Below, one piece after another: positions 46,801-58,430 of a DNA stretch of 64,000 nucleotides (its first letter is position 1; every line of letters begins with the position of its first letter). Under the pieces are notes generated by a model. The model saw only the letters and a program-made list of their open reading frames with translations. It did no database searches and had not been told where the DNA came from. Location: NCBI GenBank assembly GCA_003260075.1, contig QLIY01000025.1, positions 62,309 to 126,308 of the forward strand, in the 5' to 3' direction. This DNA is from Phallusia mammillata (Eukaryota; Chordata; Ascidiacea; Phlebobranchia; Ascidiidae). A program made the position numbers and the translations under genes.

Positions 46801-49702
46801 TTTGTCACAACATTTTTGTTTGTTCTGTCTTGTGAGTAAGAAAATGCAGAGAAAAAAACACCCTCATTTATATATTTAAACGCTTTAGCCTTGATCTAAG
46901 GAATTTATGTTGTCTTACTCCAGGCCATTTTCCTATCATATAATATTACTAACCTACGAACCTTTTTTTGCAGATCATTATAATTATTTTGTACTCTGTT
47001 TTTGATCTGCTTACCTTATACAAAGGCTTCATGTACGGCATTCCAGCCATTTTTTACCTTCTTGTCATAATCATCGCCGTTTGTTTCACTTCAAGCCAAC
47101 GCAAGCGTTCCCACTTGTATTTAAGGTAAACTGTTTCATATGAGTGTGTAAACGAGATTGATAAGTACCCGTAGAACTAGACCTACCATACGTCCTCTTT
47201 TTGGAGGACATGTCCTCCTTTTTAACAAAACCAAGTTGTCCTCCGAGGACTAGAAAAAGTACCCAAATGTCCTCCTGTTCAAAGAATTCTGATTTACCAA
47301 CTACATAAGTGACAATTATGCCTTTGAAAACAGCCAAATATTAATATCAGCTTAGTTTTTGAAGAATCCAGGTGGATTTACATTTTTTTGTGAAAAAAAC
47401 AAAGGCTCAAGTATTTTTCATTTTTTTAGCTTAATGTTTTTACATCAACAATTTTGAAAATGACCGTTGTAGTTTCATTTGTAGTCGTGCCCTTCCATTG
47501 ACTTATTGTGCTGATGTTTATTTGACTGGTACGAAACTGGCACTGATCAAACTTGCCAGGTACAAACCTTTTTGGACAAGCAAATATGTCACCTGTCCCC
47601 AAACTTGACACATTGCCTAATATATGGCCTCAAACAATACCGCACCATTGAAGACTGATGCTTGGGCATGTTTGCTTATGGCGGAGAATTCGCAAGTGAC
47701 ACTTGAAATCTTTCTTCAGGTTATGTGGCTTGCTCACGTGGTTCAGCATAACGGCATTCGACCAAGCCCTCATCTACTTACAGTCCAGTGAAAATAACAC
47801 AAGTTTAAACGCCATTTCGGACGGCTTCTCCCATTTACTGTTCCTTGTATTTGTCACATACACCATGCTGCCCATTCCCCTGTACTGGGTAAGTGACCTT
47901 TATATCGAGTTGGCAAACGCAAACAAGCGACAAGTTACCAAACATGTAGTAGTTTTTACGATGTTGATCCTGAGTAGTTAATGAGTCCGTATTTTTGTTT
48001 AAGATGCGCAAACAGAAATAATCTTTATTAAAAGCATCCCTGCGTGGTTTTTTATTTCGCCTAAAATACATTTGCCTTTTTTAAATTGTATTTCATAGGC
48101 TATGATTTGTACCACCATATCGACGATAGCAAATATTCTGGGCCGAACGATTACATTCAGCACAGCCGGCGTTACCTCGGAAACGGAAGAGTCAATTCCC
48201 ACCACGTTAAGCGTCAACGAAAACCCGGAATCACCTGGACCGGGACGCTTCTTTGCAACACATGAACAAGCGTTGCTTCATATTCGAGACCGAACTGCTT
48301 TCACCACCGACTTTGGTTCCACACCCGTCGGTGTAAGGACTTACCCGCAAAGCGATTTTATTGCAAAAACTTCGGAAAATATGTCTGCGATTGCAGCGCC
48401 TACGCAGAGTCCAGCTGACGTCAGCACTTTGGGATATCACGTGGCAGCATTGGTGGTCACGGTTCTATGCGTTCACATTGTTGGAATCTGCACGAGTTTT
48501 TTGATAGACCGGGCAAGGCGCGGAGCTTTCTTGGAGACTCGGCAATGCATCGGAACTCGCATTAGACTTGAAAGGGAAAACCACAACCAGGTAGGCAGTG
48601 CCGAGAAAATACTGTTATTGCCTGTAGGCTAATTGTATCATTAGGCTACAAAGATAGCTGCTATAACGTTATATACCGTAGAAGGCACCATGGTCAAGTT
48701 AAAACCGTACACGTTTAGTACAAGTTTTGTTGCCCGTGTATGTTGTTATGTCTGTGGGGGCTTGCTACAGTATGTTTTAGTTGCTGTGTTATACTTTCGT
48801 TTGGCTAAACTGGTATTGTTGTGGTGCCCTAAATCCTAGCTGCGTTGCTAAGCAACATTGTTTGCATTTGCCCTTGACCCAACCCTTCAATGGCGCGATG
48901 AGCTATTGATCATAAAAGGCCTCTGTTTACCACCTGATTATTCATAACCTACGCAAACATCGTTAGGTAATTTTTGAGACGGATTAAACGTTTTCGCTGC
49001 GCTTGGCCGAATGGGATCAATATTTCGTGGAAGAAGCGGCATTGATTTGACCATTGTGAGACGCACGTCTCCGATTTGATTCGAGAAAAACAGTCATAAA
49101 TTATTAATTCAAATTAGAGTTTGCGACCAAGTACAAAGCCCTTTGAGAATATGCCTACGGTTTTAGTTATTCTATTTTTGTTTGAAAAAAATTAAACAAA
49201 ACACCAAAGGCGTTATATGACTGTTAAGATGTGTAGAACGTCCAGAATTCTTTCAACTTTTTGCGTTTCATCGAACAGGAGCGGCTTATACTTTCGGTGA
49301 TTCCCCGATTTATAGCGCTTCAAATGATCAACGATATTTCCAGCGATCCTCAAGATGTCGCCACAGTGCGTGGAAGTTTTGCTGCAAAGTGGAATCCCCG
49401 TAATAATCGGATTTACATCCAGAAATACGACAATGTCAGGTAGGAGACATACTGCCCATTCAAAGTTATTCCTGATAAAGGCGACTTGTATAGGACGTCG
49501 AAACGTTGGTACAAAAATGCAATTGCCAGAAGAGCACTATAAAGTTGATATTATGCCTGACAGCAACAACTAATATATAGTACTTAAAAGTAAGGCCCCG
49601 TCTGATTACAAAACGTGTGCTTTATGTTGAAAAACTGGAAATACTAACAATAGCAAACAAGTATTGGTTTTAGGGCAGTGGTGGCCAAACTACGGGCCGC
49701 GN

Positions 49703-49787
<85 letters not shown>

Positions 49788-49837
49788 GTTATTTTAATAA
49801 AGATGGCAACCAGTTACGACAAATTTTACGTAAATCT

Positions 49838-49882
<45 letters not shown>

Positions 49883-52800
49883 GGGTAAAAACAAACAAAG
49901 AAAAGTTTGGCTCATATGGCATTTGTTTGTGGCAGTATCCTGTACGCGGACGTGAAGGGATTCACTGAACTTTCCACACATCTCACAGCACAAGAACTGG
50001 TCGCAACTTTAAACGAACTCTTCGCGCGATTTGACGGGTATGTGAAGTCCAGAAAGGAAGTTCAATGTTTACGTTACATAATTTTGAAATTCAAATTCAA
50101 AAAACCTCGAGGAAAGCAAAAACTTCGAGTAATGCAAATTCCGATTTTTCCGTGCTTATAAAGCTGCAAATTATCCGTTTACCGTTAGTAAAATATTTGT
50201 TGACAATCCCACAGACTTGCTCAAAGACACAACTGCTTGCGAATCAAAATACTCGGTGACTGTTACTACTGTGTGTCCGGCCTTCCGGAACCAAGCCTCG
50301 ACCATGCGCACTCATGCGTGGAAATGGCGCTCGATATGATTTCTGCTATCAAGAAAGTCGGTTCAGCTTTCAGCAGGGAGCTGGACATGAGAATAGGTAA
50401 AAAAACAGATCCGTTTTATGTGTTAGCAACGCTGTTAAGTCCCAGTCTGGTTTTAATGTTCTGTTATGTACAGGAATTCACACAGGGTCGGTGTTGTGCG
50501 GGGTTATTGGTCATCACAAGTGGCAGTTTGACGTCTGGTCCACCGACGTAGACATTGCAAACAAGATGGAGGCAGGGGGGATACCTGGACGCGTGCACAT
50601 CTCTGAGTCAACTTACAACTGCCTTGGCAATCATTACGAGGTTTATGTTTATTGTGGGCAGAAATCCCATAGTTTTAATTTTGGATAACAATGGCTGAAC
50701 ACCAAGTAATGACTTTCACAATACATTTTGGCCACTTTTACACCGATTTTGCAGCTTTTTGACCCAAACAAAACTGATTCTCGCAGGTTGAAGATGGCAA
50801 CGGTGGTTCACGAAACGATTATCTTCGAGAACATGACATTAAAACTTATTTGATCGTGGATCGTCGAAAAGCGAATCGAGTCAACTTCAGTTCCCAGCCA
50901 ATCAAACCCGTCCCTAGCACCACTACCACGGTAATAAAGGAAAATGGGACTTCACAGTTGGAACCTGGGACGGAAACCGAAAGCAGCTTACAAGATAAGG
51001 TAAATTTCGTAAAACAAGCAACAATTTATGTTTAAACGCGTTGTTTGGGTGACATAAATCGCCGATCAAAATGAAAATACACTGAGCAGAAATTGGGTTA
51101 TTAGTGTTTGTATCCCAATTTTCCTAGTAGTAAATAAACAAATGGTTATTTGTAACACTATACACGGATCTGTTCATAAGTTTAATGACGAATATAACGG
51201 CCTGAATAGACGTACAAAGCGACATGCAAAAATATTGAACGTTTAATATTCAAACGTTTTTTGGCAAATGCTCATGTCACCCCAGTTACACCCGTTTATA
51301 ACCACTTGAGTCACATAAAAGATTAATTAGAAGGTGTGAGACCAGCTTTGTTGTTTGTATTTTCAGAAGTTATCCTTAGCGAACGGCATCCATGTACCTT
51401 CGCTTTCACAAACATCTGAGAGCGGCGGTAACACACTTATCGCCAATGGCAACGGTTGGTTATTGATTTACCGCAGAACAACACAGTTTTTAGCTGCAAC
51501 TATTTCAATCTGCAGGAAACGCAGTGATTGTGACGAAAGGGGGACCAACATTAACTCCACCACCACGCCAACGTAGCAGTGGAAAGTTAACGAGGTTTTT
51601 GTCCAGTTTGAGGAGGGGAAGCAGCGCATCTGTGAAGGAACTTGATGGTATTCATCAAGGCGTAGTTATCTATTAGATCCGAAATACATTCAGCTAATAG
51701 GCAAACGATTAAATGTGTAAAGGGCCTGAAATTGGGTGAACCCAAAAGTACAAACCCTAAACCCGGTCCGACCTCATTTGAAAATAACAAATTGGGTCCG
51801 AAGTTTGATCAAATTGTCCAAATGAAGTAAAGTATAATGTCCGTTTTATTTAAGGCAAAACAAGTCCGTTTGACTCAAACGTATAAGTCCTAACCCGGCC
51901 TATACCAAAACCGGATCCGAAACGGCCTGACTTACACTTCTGTAAACGATAAACACTGATACCGTGTACAAACATGTGTCTTTATCAAGATTTCTTTACT
52001 TATGTTTGTAATTTCAAGGTGTTTATTCTGCGGAAACAATCAACAACTCCGAGATGACTGGCAACAACGACGTTTTCAACTCGGAAACGAACACTCCCCT
52101 TTCGAGCGGGTTTCTTCCCCGTAGATTTGTGTGGGGCGAAAGCGACAACGTGCGTCGTTCGGCTAAAAAGCGACACTTGGCCGAGGTGTCATGGAAACCT
52201 GAAATTCCTTTTGCAAACATTTTACGGACGCCACATATTAAGCCAAAGAAAAGAGCGGTATGATACTGGTTTTATACGCTTTATTTTTGGCCCACATGTT
52301 GTTATGTTCCGTATCGATCGATGTATACTATGCTATACAACGTTGATTGATGGTAGATAACGACACTAAATGTTACAACACAGCATATCGATTCTTTAAT
52401 GAACTCTCCCGAAAATAGAGTTTCACTTAACTTTTAAACTTGATGAATATAATAAAAACCTGCCCTTAACGAGGGGTGTGTACACGAAACTGACACGTAC
52501 ATCCGCAGGTTCAATCAACCCAAAATAGTATCCGAAGCTTTCTCGTGTGGGTTTAACAATCTCCCCTGCCCATTAATGGTGCCATACTTACTGCAACCGA
52601 ATCTGTAGTGTGCTTTACCAAGCCTTTCATTTGCAGCACGCCATTGCGGCGCTCAAGGAAGCAGCTTCAGCCACTCTGCTCCCGAAAAGTTTGGCTCCTT
52701 CGCTCCCACGCCGCTCCGACTACGATGAGATTAACAGCCGACTGGAGAGAGATATTCTGGGGCACAAGGGAAACGCGCTAGGAGAACGTCACATTACTGG

Positions 52801-55800
52801 CAAGTGAAAAATAAAGTTTACGAGGCGCAACCTAAAAGTCAAAATGAACAGTTGTGTTTATTCACACAATACAGAATCGTTATGAGAAAAAAAGCTTGTA
52901 CTACCGAAATAGCAGCAAAGCATTTCAGAAATATGTTCACTTGTGACACACAAACTACATGTAGGCCTTCCTTACAACGGCTTAGTGACACTTTACATCA
53001 GGGGTGGGCAACCTGCGGCCCTCCATTAAAGCTTGTGCGGGCCACAGAGACGCTTGGATTTCAAAAGTGCTGGCAAACGAGTCCAATTTTTGAGCTGATT
53101 AAAGCGCCTGATGCTAGTTTTCTGCGATCTGGCAAAATGTTGGCTAGAATCAAATACGAATTATACTTGTAGCTAAGCATATTTGGTAAGAAACAAAACA
53201 AAATCACTTTGTGTGATGCACATGTGCGACCCTCGATCCGATTTTGACATTTATAATTGGCCCTACAGTAACAAAGGTTGCCCACCCCTGCTTTACATGC
53301 ATACTGCCAAAGCACGTTAATTTCCCGAGAGTTGCATTGTTTGGCGTAGGTGGATTTGCATGTCCTGTGTCGACTATTATCAATTTGATTCATATGCTTT
53401 AATTACAGCGATAACGGGATTGTTTCGAGACAAGCATCTCGGCATGAAGTACTCGATGCTCAGAGATGAACTTTTCAAGTCCAACATTCTTCTTTCATTC
53501 ATTATTATGTTGTTTATGACCATAACCGGATTTTTAATTACGCCCGTTTCGTAAGTACACATCTTTTGTCTATCAGTTTCAAACAGTAGATGTTTTGTAT
53601 TTACCATTCTGTAGACCCAGAGTGGCCATAATTTTTTTTGCACTTGTCGTTCGATATGAAGCAGAAGGAGAATTAAACAACATAGTTGGAACAAAAATTA
53701 TATTGCCTTATCGGCACACCTTTATTGCTGTTAAAGCTTAGTCTTCTGTGTTGTAGGTTTAATCAGTCCTACATCATGATTGGAGTCTTCTTTCCTTTGT
53801 TATTTTTTCTCCTTCTCTTCACGTTCGCGGAGGAGTATCCATCTCTTCCTCGTTGCCTGCGATCCCTAAGCTGCTTCATCCAGGAAACGCAATACATCCG
53901 CTACATGGTGATGACAGTCGTTATTATCATAAACCTTGCTTATGCGGTCTCTGGATTGGTAAGTATTGCTGTCTTGTTTCGCGTTATATGTATACAGGCT
54001 GTGTTGTGTTATTTCCGCCACTAATGGTCAGCCTTTCGCCTTGTATACGTGTAACAACCTTCTGTTAGCTCGATACAGTAATCTTATTTATAGGGTCAAT
54101 TATACAGTAAATATTACTCAGAGAGCTAAATAACTATAGAATTTGGGCTACAATGTTGCAACGTGACAGGTTACGTTTTTACAAAAAAAAATTCAAAATA
54201 AGTTTAGAAGATGGGAATCTACTTTTTTTACCTTTTCCCCTCAGCTCACGTGCTCGTACGATACACTGAACCCGTACACAATCAATGCAACGTGCACTGA
54301 CGCCAACAATGCAAGTAGGATTGTGCAGATCACGTACTACAACGTGCCCGACAACACTGTCTGTAACTACCCCACGGTAAGGCTGTTACAAAACAAAAAA
54401 TATTGATCTATTATAATCACAAATTAAAATCATGAAGTCTTGCAATAATTTAAAACTATGTCAATCCAAATTGCTGGATCCTTATCAATCCAAGCACGTG
54501 GTTAAACATTTGAATGTTCTCGACAAGTATTTTTGTATTGATTGATTGTTACTTGCTAAAAATAACCTCGATGCATGTGTCTTTCTCAGTATTTCTTTAT
54601 GAATGGAATGCTGGCGTTGATCACGTGCGCCTGCTTTCTACGCGTCCACAGCTTCATACGGATGGCGGGTCTCGCTGTGGTCTGCCTCGCATATTATGTC
54701 ATCCTCCTTGCCACACATAAGAATATCATTACTGATGCAATAACACGAGTTACCTTAGAGGACGACCCTTGCGCGTAAGTTCACTGTGGTTTTCATAGGT
54801 TGATAAATCCTCGGGTAATTCTATTAGAATAATCTACTGATGATAACTACTACTGAGGTGAAATATATATCTCATAAATAAACGCTGGGTGACTTTATAA
54901 GCTTATTAAAGATGTACATGTAATAAAAACTAATTTACAAGTGGTTGACTTGTATTTAGACCGCCGAAGAGTGAGTGGGTGGATATTGGAGAAAAACTAA
55001 CGCTCCTGAGTCTGTTTGCTGGAGTCCTGTACTACCAAGGTCGGCGCATGGAATACGCCAGTAAACAGGACTTTCTGAGAAAACTGCAGGTAGGTACTCT
55101 ACAAATTCAACTGGGTATAGCCTCATGCAAAAGAGTGTGCTACAAAACTTTAGAAACAAAATAATACAAACTAGTGACCTGCCTAAGCATGCGTTTTATC
55201 TTCCAGGCGAAGGAAGAGGTAAACGGTATGCAGAGTTTACAGGGTCACAACTACCAGCTCTTGCGCAATATACTTCCTGAACACGTAGCGCGTCACTTTC
55301 TCGGCCAAAACAAGAACCACGAAGTCAGTACCATAAAGCTTTTAATACCCTGATGTAACCACAGAATGCCACAATGACTATTTTTTACAGGAGCTTTACT
55401 CACAGGCGCACTCTTGTGTCGGAATTATGTTTGCGTCCATCGTCAACTTTTCGACTTACTACTCGCAGATGGAGGAAAATGAGCAAGGCATAAAGTGTAT
55501 GAAGCTGCTGAACGAAATCATATTCGACTTGGACAACGTGAGTACATGGTTTAATTAATCGGTGGCAAATAGCAAGTCTGAATAATTGTCAACTCCGTCT
55601 CCTTACGGTGCTTGCTGGAAACCAAAATTTTCACTTTTGAAATACAAAACTTGGTTTGTAACTATTTTGATAGTTTAGTTTGGTGATCGTTAAACATTAG
55701 CCTTGACTTAAGGGTAGCCATTGTGAAATAATTGCATTACATACCCAAATATTAATCTGTACACAATTACAGCTCATCAGTCAAGAACGGTTTCGTTGTC

Positions 55801-57051
55801 TGGAAAAGATCAAGACGATAGGGGGGACGTACATGGCGGCTTCGGGTCTTACCCCCCACAATGTGGCCCACGCCAACTCATACGACGAGGATTCAGGTGC
55901 ACAAACAACGAATGACAGCACGAAAGGAAACACTGGAGAGGGGACATCGACCTCAAGCAGGTTAATAACAGTAAGCTTTTCACGAAGTACGTTTTGATGC
56001 ATTTCTTCTATCTCTTTTGTAGTCAATCGGCGTCTGACGAACATGAGTCGCCCGACAAGCTATCAGCACATGACGTAAGCCATCTTTGCATGCTGGCTCA
56101 TTTGGCTTTACTTCTGCGACGAGTTATCACTGACGTCAACGTTCATTCGGGAAACAACTTTAATCTTCGAATTGGTATGTTCTCTGATTACTATGTGATA
56201 AAATCATGTTTGACGGCAATGACATCAAAATGTAATGTAGAAATTTCTGTATTAGCCACGATGTTCTCCACGAAATAAATGTGTATTATTAGTGATGTTG
56301 TAAAGATTTCTTTGCAGGGATGGCGTATGGTCCTGTAGTGGCTGGTGTGATCGGTGCCCAAAAGCCACAGTATGATATCTGGGGAAAAGCTGTTAACCTT
56401 GCCAGCCGAATGGACAGCACTGGTTTACCTAACCACATTCAAGTGAGTATTCGTTTTTAGTCGTAATTGCTAATGAAATAGCTAAAGGTATTAATGCCCG
56501 CTGTATATTTTTTTGATACATGAGAAAAATAATTTGTGTTCCATCCGATTTGTTATTTGTAGGCTACTCACAGCGGTTTACAAAGTTTGCGATCTGTTTG
56601 TTATGTATGCCACTAATACTTTTTTTTAGTTGTACGGAAGAGTTTATAGAAGTGCTTTTAATACCCAGTAGCCTACATATAGGCTATACATACCTATACA
56701 TATGGTAGATAACAAAATATTTTACTTTGTCAGGTTCCAGAGGATCTGTACTTGGTCCTAAAAGACAAGGGATTTCAATTCGAGTACCGCGACGAAACGT
56801 GGGTTAAAGGTATTGGGAAAGTACGAACATACTTTCTTACAGGGTGCACAGAAAAGACTGCCCGAATTGCCGGCATTGATCGTGCAATGTCAGCTCTTGG
56901 AACGGTGGTCGGGGCCGATGGACAACTGGTTCTTGGCGATGTTTCACGAAAAGGAGGCCATCACTCTCTAGCGCATGTAGTGTTCAGCATGGTGCAAGCA
57001 GCGCAACGGCACAAGCGTTATGGTGAAAACACAAACAACGCTACGGCGTAA
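37896..57051 (+). CDS. ADCY8: adenylyl cyclase, ADCY8 type
   Basis: Twenty-seven exons with agreeing phases: 37896-38091, 44684-45493 (see duplication), 46095-46183, 46297-46639, 46974-47125, 47720-47888, 48099-48590, 49279-49439, 49936-50037, 50215-50396, 50474-50640, 50787-50999, 51367-51454, 51516-51647, 52019-52257, 52637-52799, 53409-53550, 53757-53958, 54245-54376, 54590-54774, 54960-55089, 55207-55323, 55391-55537, 55773-55960, 56023-56174, 56318-56442, 56734-57051. Counting exon 2 once gives about 1695 residues (mammalian ADCY8 about 1250). The enzyme makes cAMP at the plasma membrane; ADCY8 is Ca2+/calmodulin-stimulated. Two six-helix membrane sets flank C1a (metal Asp in [11 protein letters not shown] and [22 protein letters not shown]) and C2a ([29 protein letters not shown] with catalytic Asn and Arg). 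ADCY8 traits: [39 protein letters not shown] and [15 protein letters not shown]. Joining of exon 1 over 6.6 kb rests on phase only. Confidence 0.9.
38175..38450. repeat. degenerate relative of the hAT-type element in intron 1
   Basis: This stretch, just after exon 1 of the cyclase gene, aligns with 29933-30228: CAGCTG.CACGAACCAC.ATTA, then CATGGAAATAACAAG, and an end resembling GGTTGCCGACC. It is clearly diverged, with no clean target duplication seen. It shows that the family was dispersed in this region. Confidence 0.6.
40041..40741. mobile_element. inverted-repeat element, CTAGGGCAA ends, complete copy
   Basis: About 700 bp starting CTAGGGCAAATATTG and ending CAATTATTTTTTGACC-type complement TTGCCCTAG. 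Both ends are packed with GTCAAAA repeats in opposite orientation, giving long imperfect inverted ends. Non-coding. A truncated copy lies at 42680-42982. It lies in intron 1 of the cyclase gene. Confidence 0.7.
41496..41672. mobile_element. short inverted-repeat element, about 177 bp
   Basis: Arms of about 46 bases, AAGAATAATGACGAAGCAAC at the left and its complement at the right (GTTGCTTCGTCAATTATTCTT), enclose about 85 bases. Non-coding, MITE-like, in intron 1 of the cyclase gene. No clear target duplication was established. Confidence 0.75.
42680..42982. mobile_element. inverted-repeat element, CTAGGGCAA family, truncated copy
   Basis: It matches the right 275 bases of 40041-40741 with scattered differences and ends in the same TTGCCCTAG. 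Its left side stops at the N at 42679, so the copy is probably cut by a contig join, not by evolution. Confidence 0.75.
44684..45493 (+). other. adenylyl cyclase exon 2 with duplicated 3' half
   Basis: The exon opens after TTTATATTTTAG at 44683. Its last part occurs twice: 44937-45045 and 45379-45493. Only the second copy is followed by a donor (GTAAGT at 45494); the first runs into ten G (45046-45055). Between them lies an intron segment (45056-45367) that recurs at about 45580-45893, followed by another ten-G run (45368-45377). The correct exon is about 370 bases and ends in phase 0. It encodes an acidic Ser/Glu-rich stretch followed by a basic amphipathic segment [12 protein letters not shown]. 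Confidence 0.75.
45801..45905. repeat. dispersed GAGGAC-rich repeat, copy 1
   Basis: About 105 bases containing GGAGGACATT, GGAGGACAAC and a closing GTCCTCCAAAAAGAGGACGC followed by ATGGTAGG. The inverted counterpart lies at 47186-47290. Another copy at about 45280-45367 is an assembly duplicate. Confidence 0.6.
47186..47290. repeat. dispersed GAGGAC-rich repeat, copy 2, inverted
   Basis: It begins CCTACCATACGTCCTCTTTT and matches the reverse complement of 45801-45905. It lies in the cyclase intron between exons 5 and 6. It looks like one end of a non-autonomous element. Confidence 0.6.
49702..49879. other. N and long G runs, sequence gap in cyclase intron 8
   Basis: An N at 49702 is followed by 84 G (49703-49786), then 51 ordinary bases, then 42 G (49838-49879). 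The sequence just before, CAGTGGTGGCCAAACTACGG, resembles the end of a hAT-type element whose other end is missing, so the run probably replaces unresolved repeat sequence. It lies entirely in an intron; the flanking exons join in frame. Confidence 0.75.
52800..53408 (+). other. GC-AG intron of the cyclase gene
   Basis: Exon 16 ends at 52799 and the intron begins GCAAGT, not GTAAGT; the acceptor is ...TTACAG at 53408. With this donor the phases agree (1 then 2) and the joined peptide [19 protein letters not shown] aligns without gap to the ADCY8 segment before the second membrane set. GCAAGT after a G is the usual context of the minor GC-AG class. Confidence 0.8.
52999..53290. mobile_element. 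hAT-type non-autonomous element with target duplication
   Basis: It starts CAGGGGTGGGCAACC, ends GGTTGCCCACCCCTG, and is flanked by CTTTACAT at 52991-52998 and 53291-53298. It is 292 bp, non-coding, and lies in the cyclase intron between exons 16 and 17, with interior CGGCCC and GGGCCAC segments usual in this type. Confidence 0.92.
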
Positions 57052-58430
57052 AGTTGCCAAAGATATTGTCATTGCGATTTTCAGAAACTTAGACATTCAC
57101 AGAAAGGTCTGGGTCTTCAATTCCACCCAAACGTGTTTTCTTACGTTTTATTGCCTCCTGCAAGTTTATGGACTTTTTCACAATTTAAATTAGGCCTACT
57201 CTTTGCATAGTCTTCCAAACATGCATAGTTTCGATTTTATCATAAAGTTCTTTGCGATTTCGTTTGATTTCTTAGCATTAGATTATTTTTTCTCCGTTTT
57301 ACGCTACGGTTATATTGTGCTATTGTCAATTATGGTTGGGGCGTCTGATTTGTTTGCTGTATTGTTGCCTAGTTGTTTTTATTTCGTTTGTTTTAGTCCG
57401 GGTACTCACCGTCTCAGCACTGTGATTTTAAGCTCGTATACTGCCACTGTTGTGTAATATTTGCTATGAAATAAACCAAAAATGACGAAACTTGTTGAAA
57501 TTGCCTTCAAAAAATGTTTCATTGATTTGTCTTTCCATAGCAGTTGATTATTATCAAGTCTAGCAATACAGTTTGACTGAACTTTTATATTAGGGACAAG
57601 AAAGCTATAATTGCAACTAGATATCGGTTTGAACCATCGTCGCCGCATAGAAATGAGTTTTATAGCAAAAAACAACCATCGCATAGTGCCATAGCCTACC
57701 ATTGCTACTTCAAAGAGTAGGAACACCTCTGGTCTGGCCAAGTGGTTATTTAACAAACGAAATAGCATCCACTACTGGTCGCTTACGAGCAATATGTTAC
57801 GGGAAGTAGAGTTAACAACATCCCGCAGTCTCGGCGAGTCTCGCAGCTGCAAGCTTAAATTCGCGACAAAGCGAGCAAGAAAAATTAAAGCAGCGAAGCG
57901 TAAAAAAAGAAAAAAATGCCTCAGCAATCTTTTTGTAAACGACGGCTTTGTCGGCTTACCAGTTAAGCAGTTACCACGTTGGAAAGTACGCTTAGGGCTT
58001 TGAGTTTCACATATTCATTGTTTATTTTTTATTTTTAGCAGTTTTAATAGTGCTTTGTGAAGTGAAGTTGTATAGGCAGAAGGCACATACGAACCGTTGT
58101 TTACTTTAACGGTTTGTCATGCAAGTAATAGGTTGTTAGGCGAAGCTAAAGCCCGGTTGTGCTCTGTGCTTTTGAAGATTTATGTCAAGTAAAATGTCTG
58201 TTACAGTCTTACCCAAGTGAATTAAAACATAACTTTTTGCCCAAGACAACCAAATCAAATAAATGTTTGATTCATGCAAAAAAAAGTTTTTATATAATTG
58301 ACTTCATCAAGTTATGTTATTAAACTTATAGTATGATGTTACATTTCCACCATTGAGTATCGTGTTTCTGTTTTGACAGGCGTAAAGTATAACACAGGAT
58401 TCTGGTAGTTGGTGAAAGTCTATTTTTAGC
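57052..58430. other. 3' UTR of the cyclase gene and spacer
   Basis: An AATAAA at about 57470 probably ends the cyclase transcript. No further gene is seen. An acceptor-like CTATTTTTAG directly before the ATG at 58431 suggests that a 5' UTR exon of the next gene lies in this interval. Confidence 0.45.

Noticed and set aside
49664..49888. Open frame coding for a poly-glycine protein
   Set aside because: It is a translation of the G runs beside an N, inside a cyclase intron.
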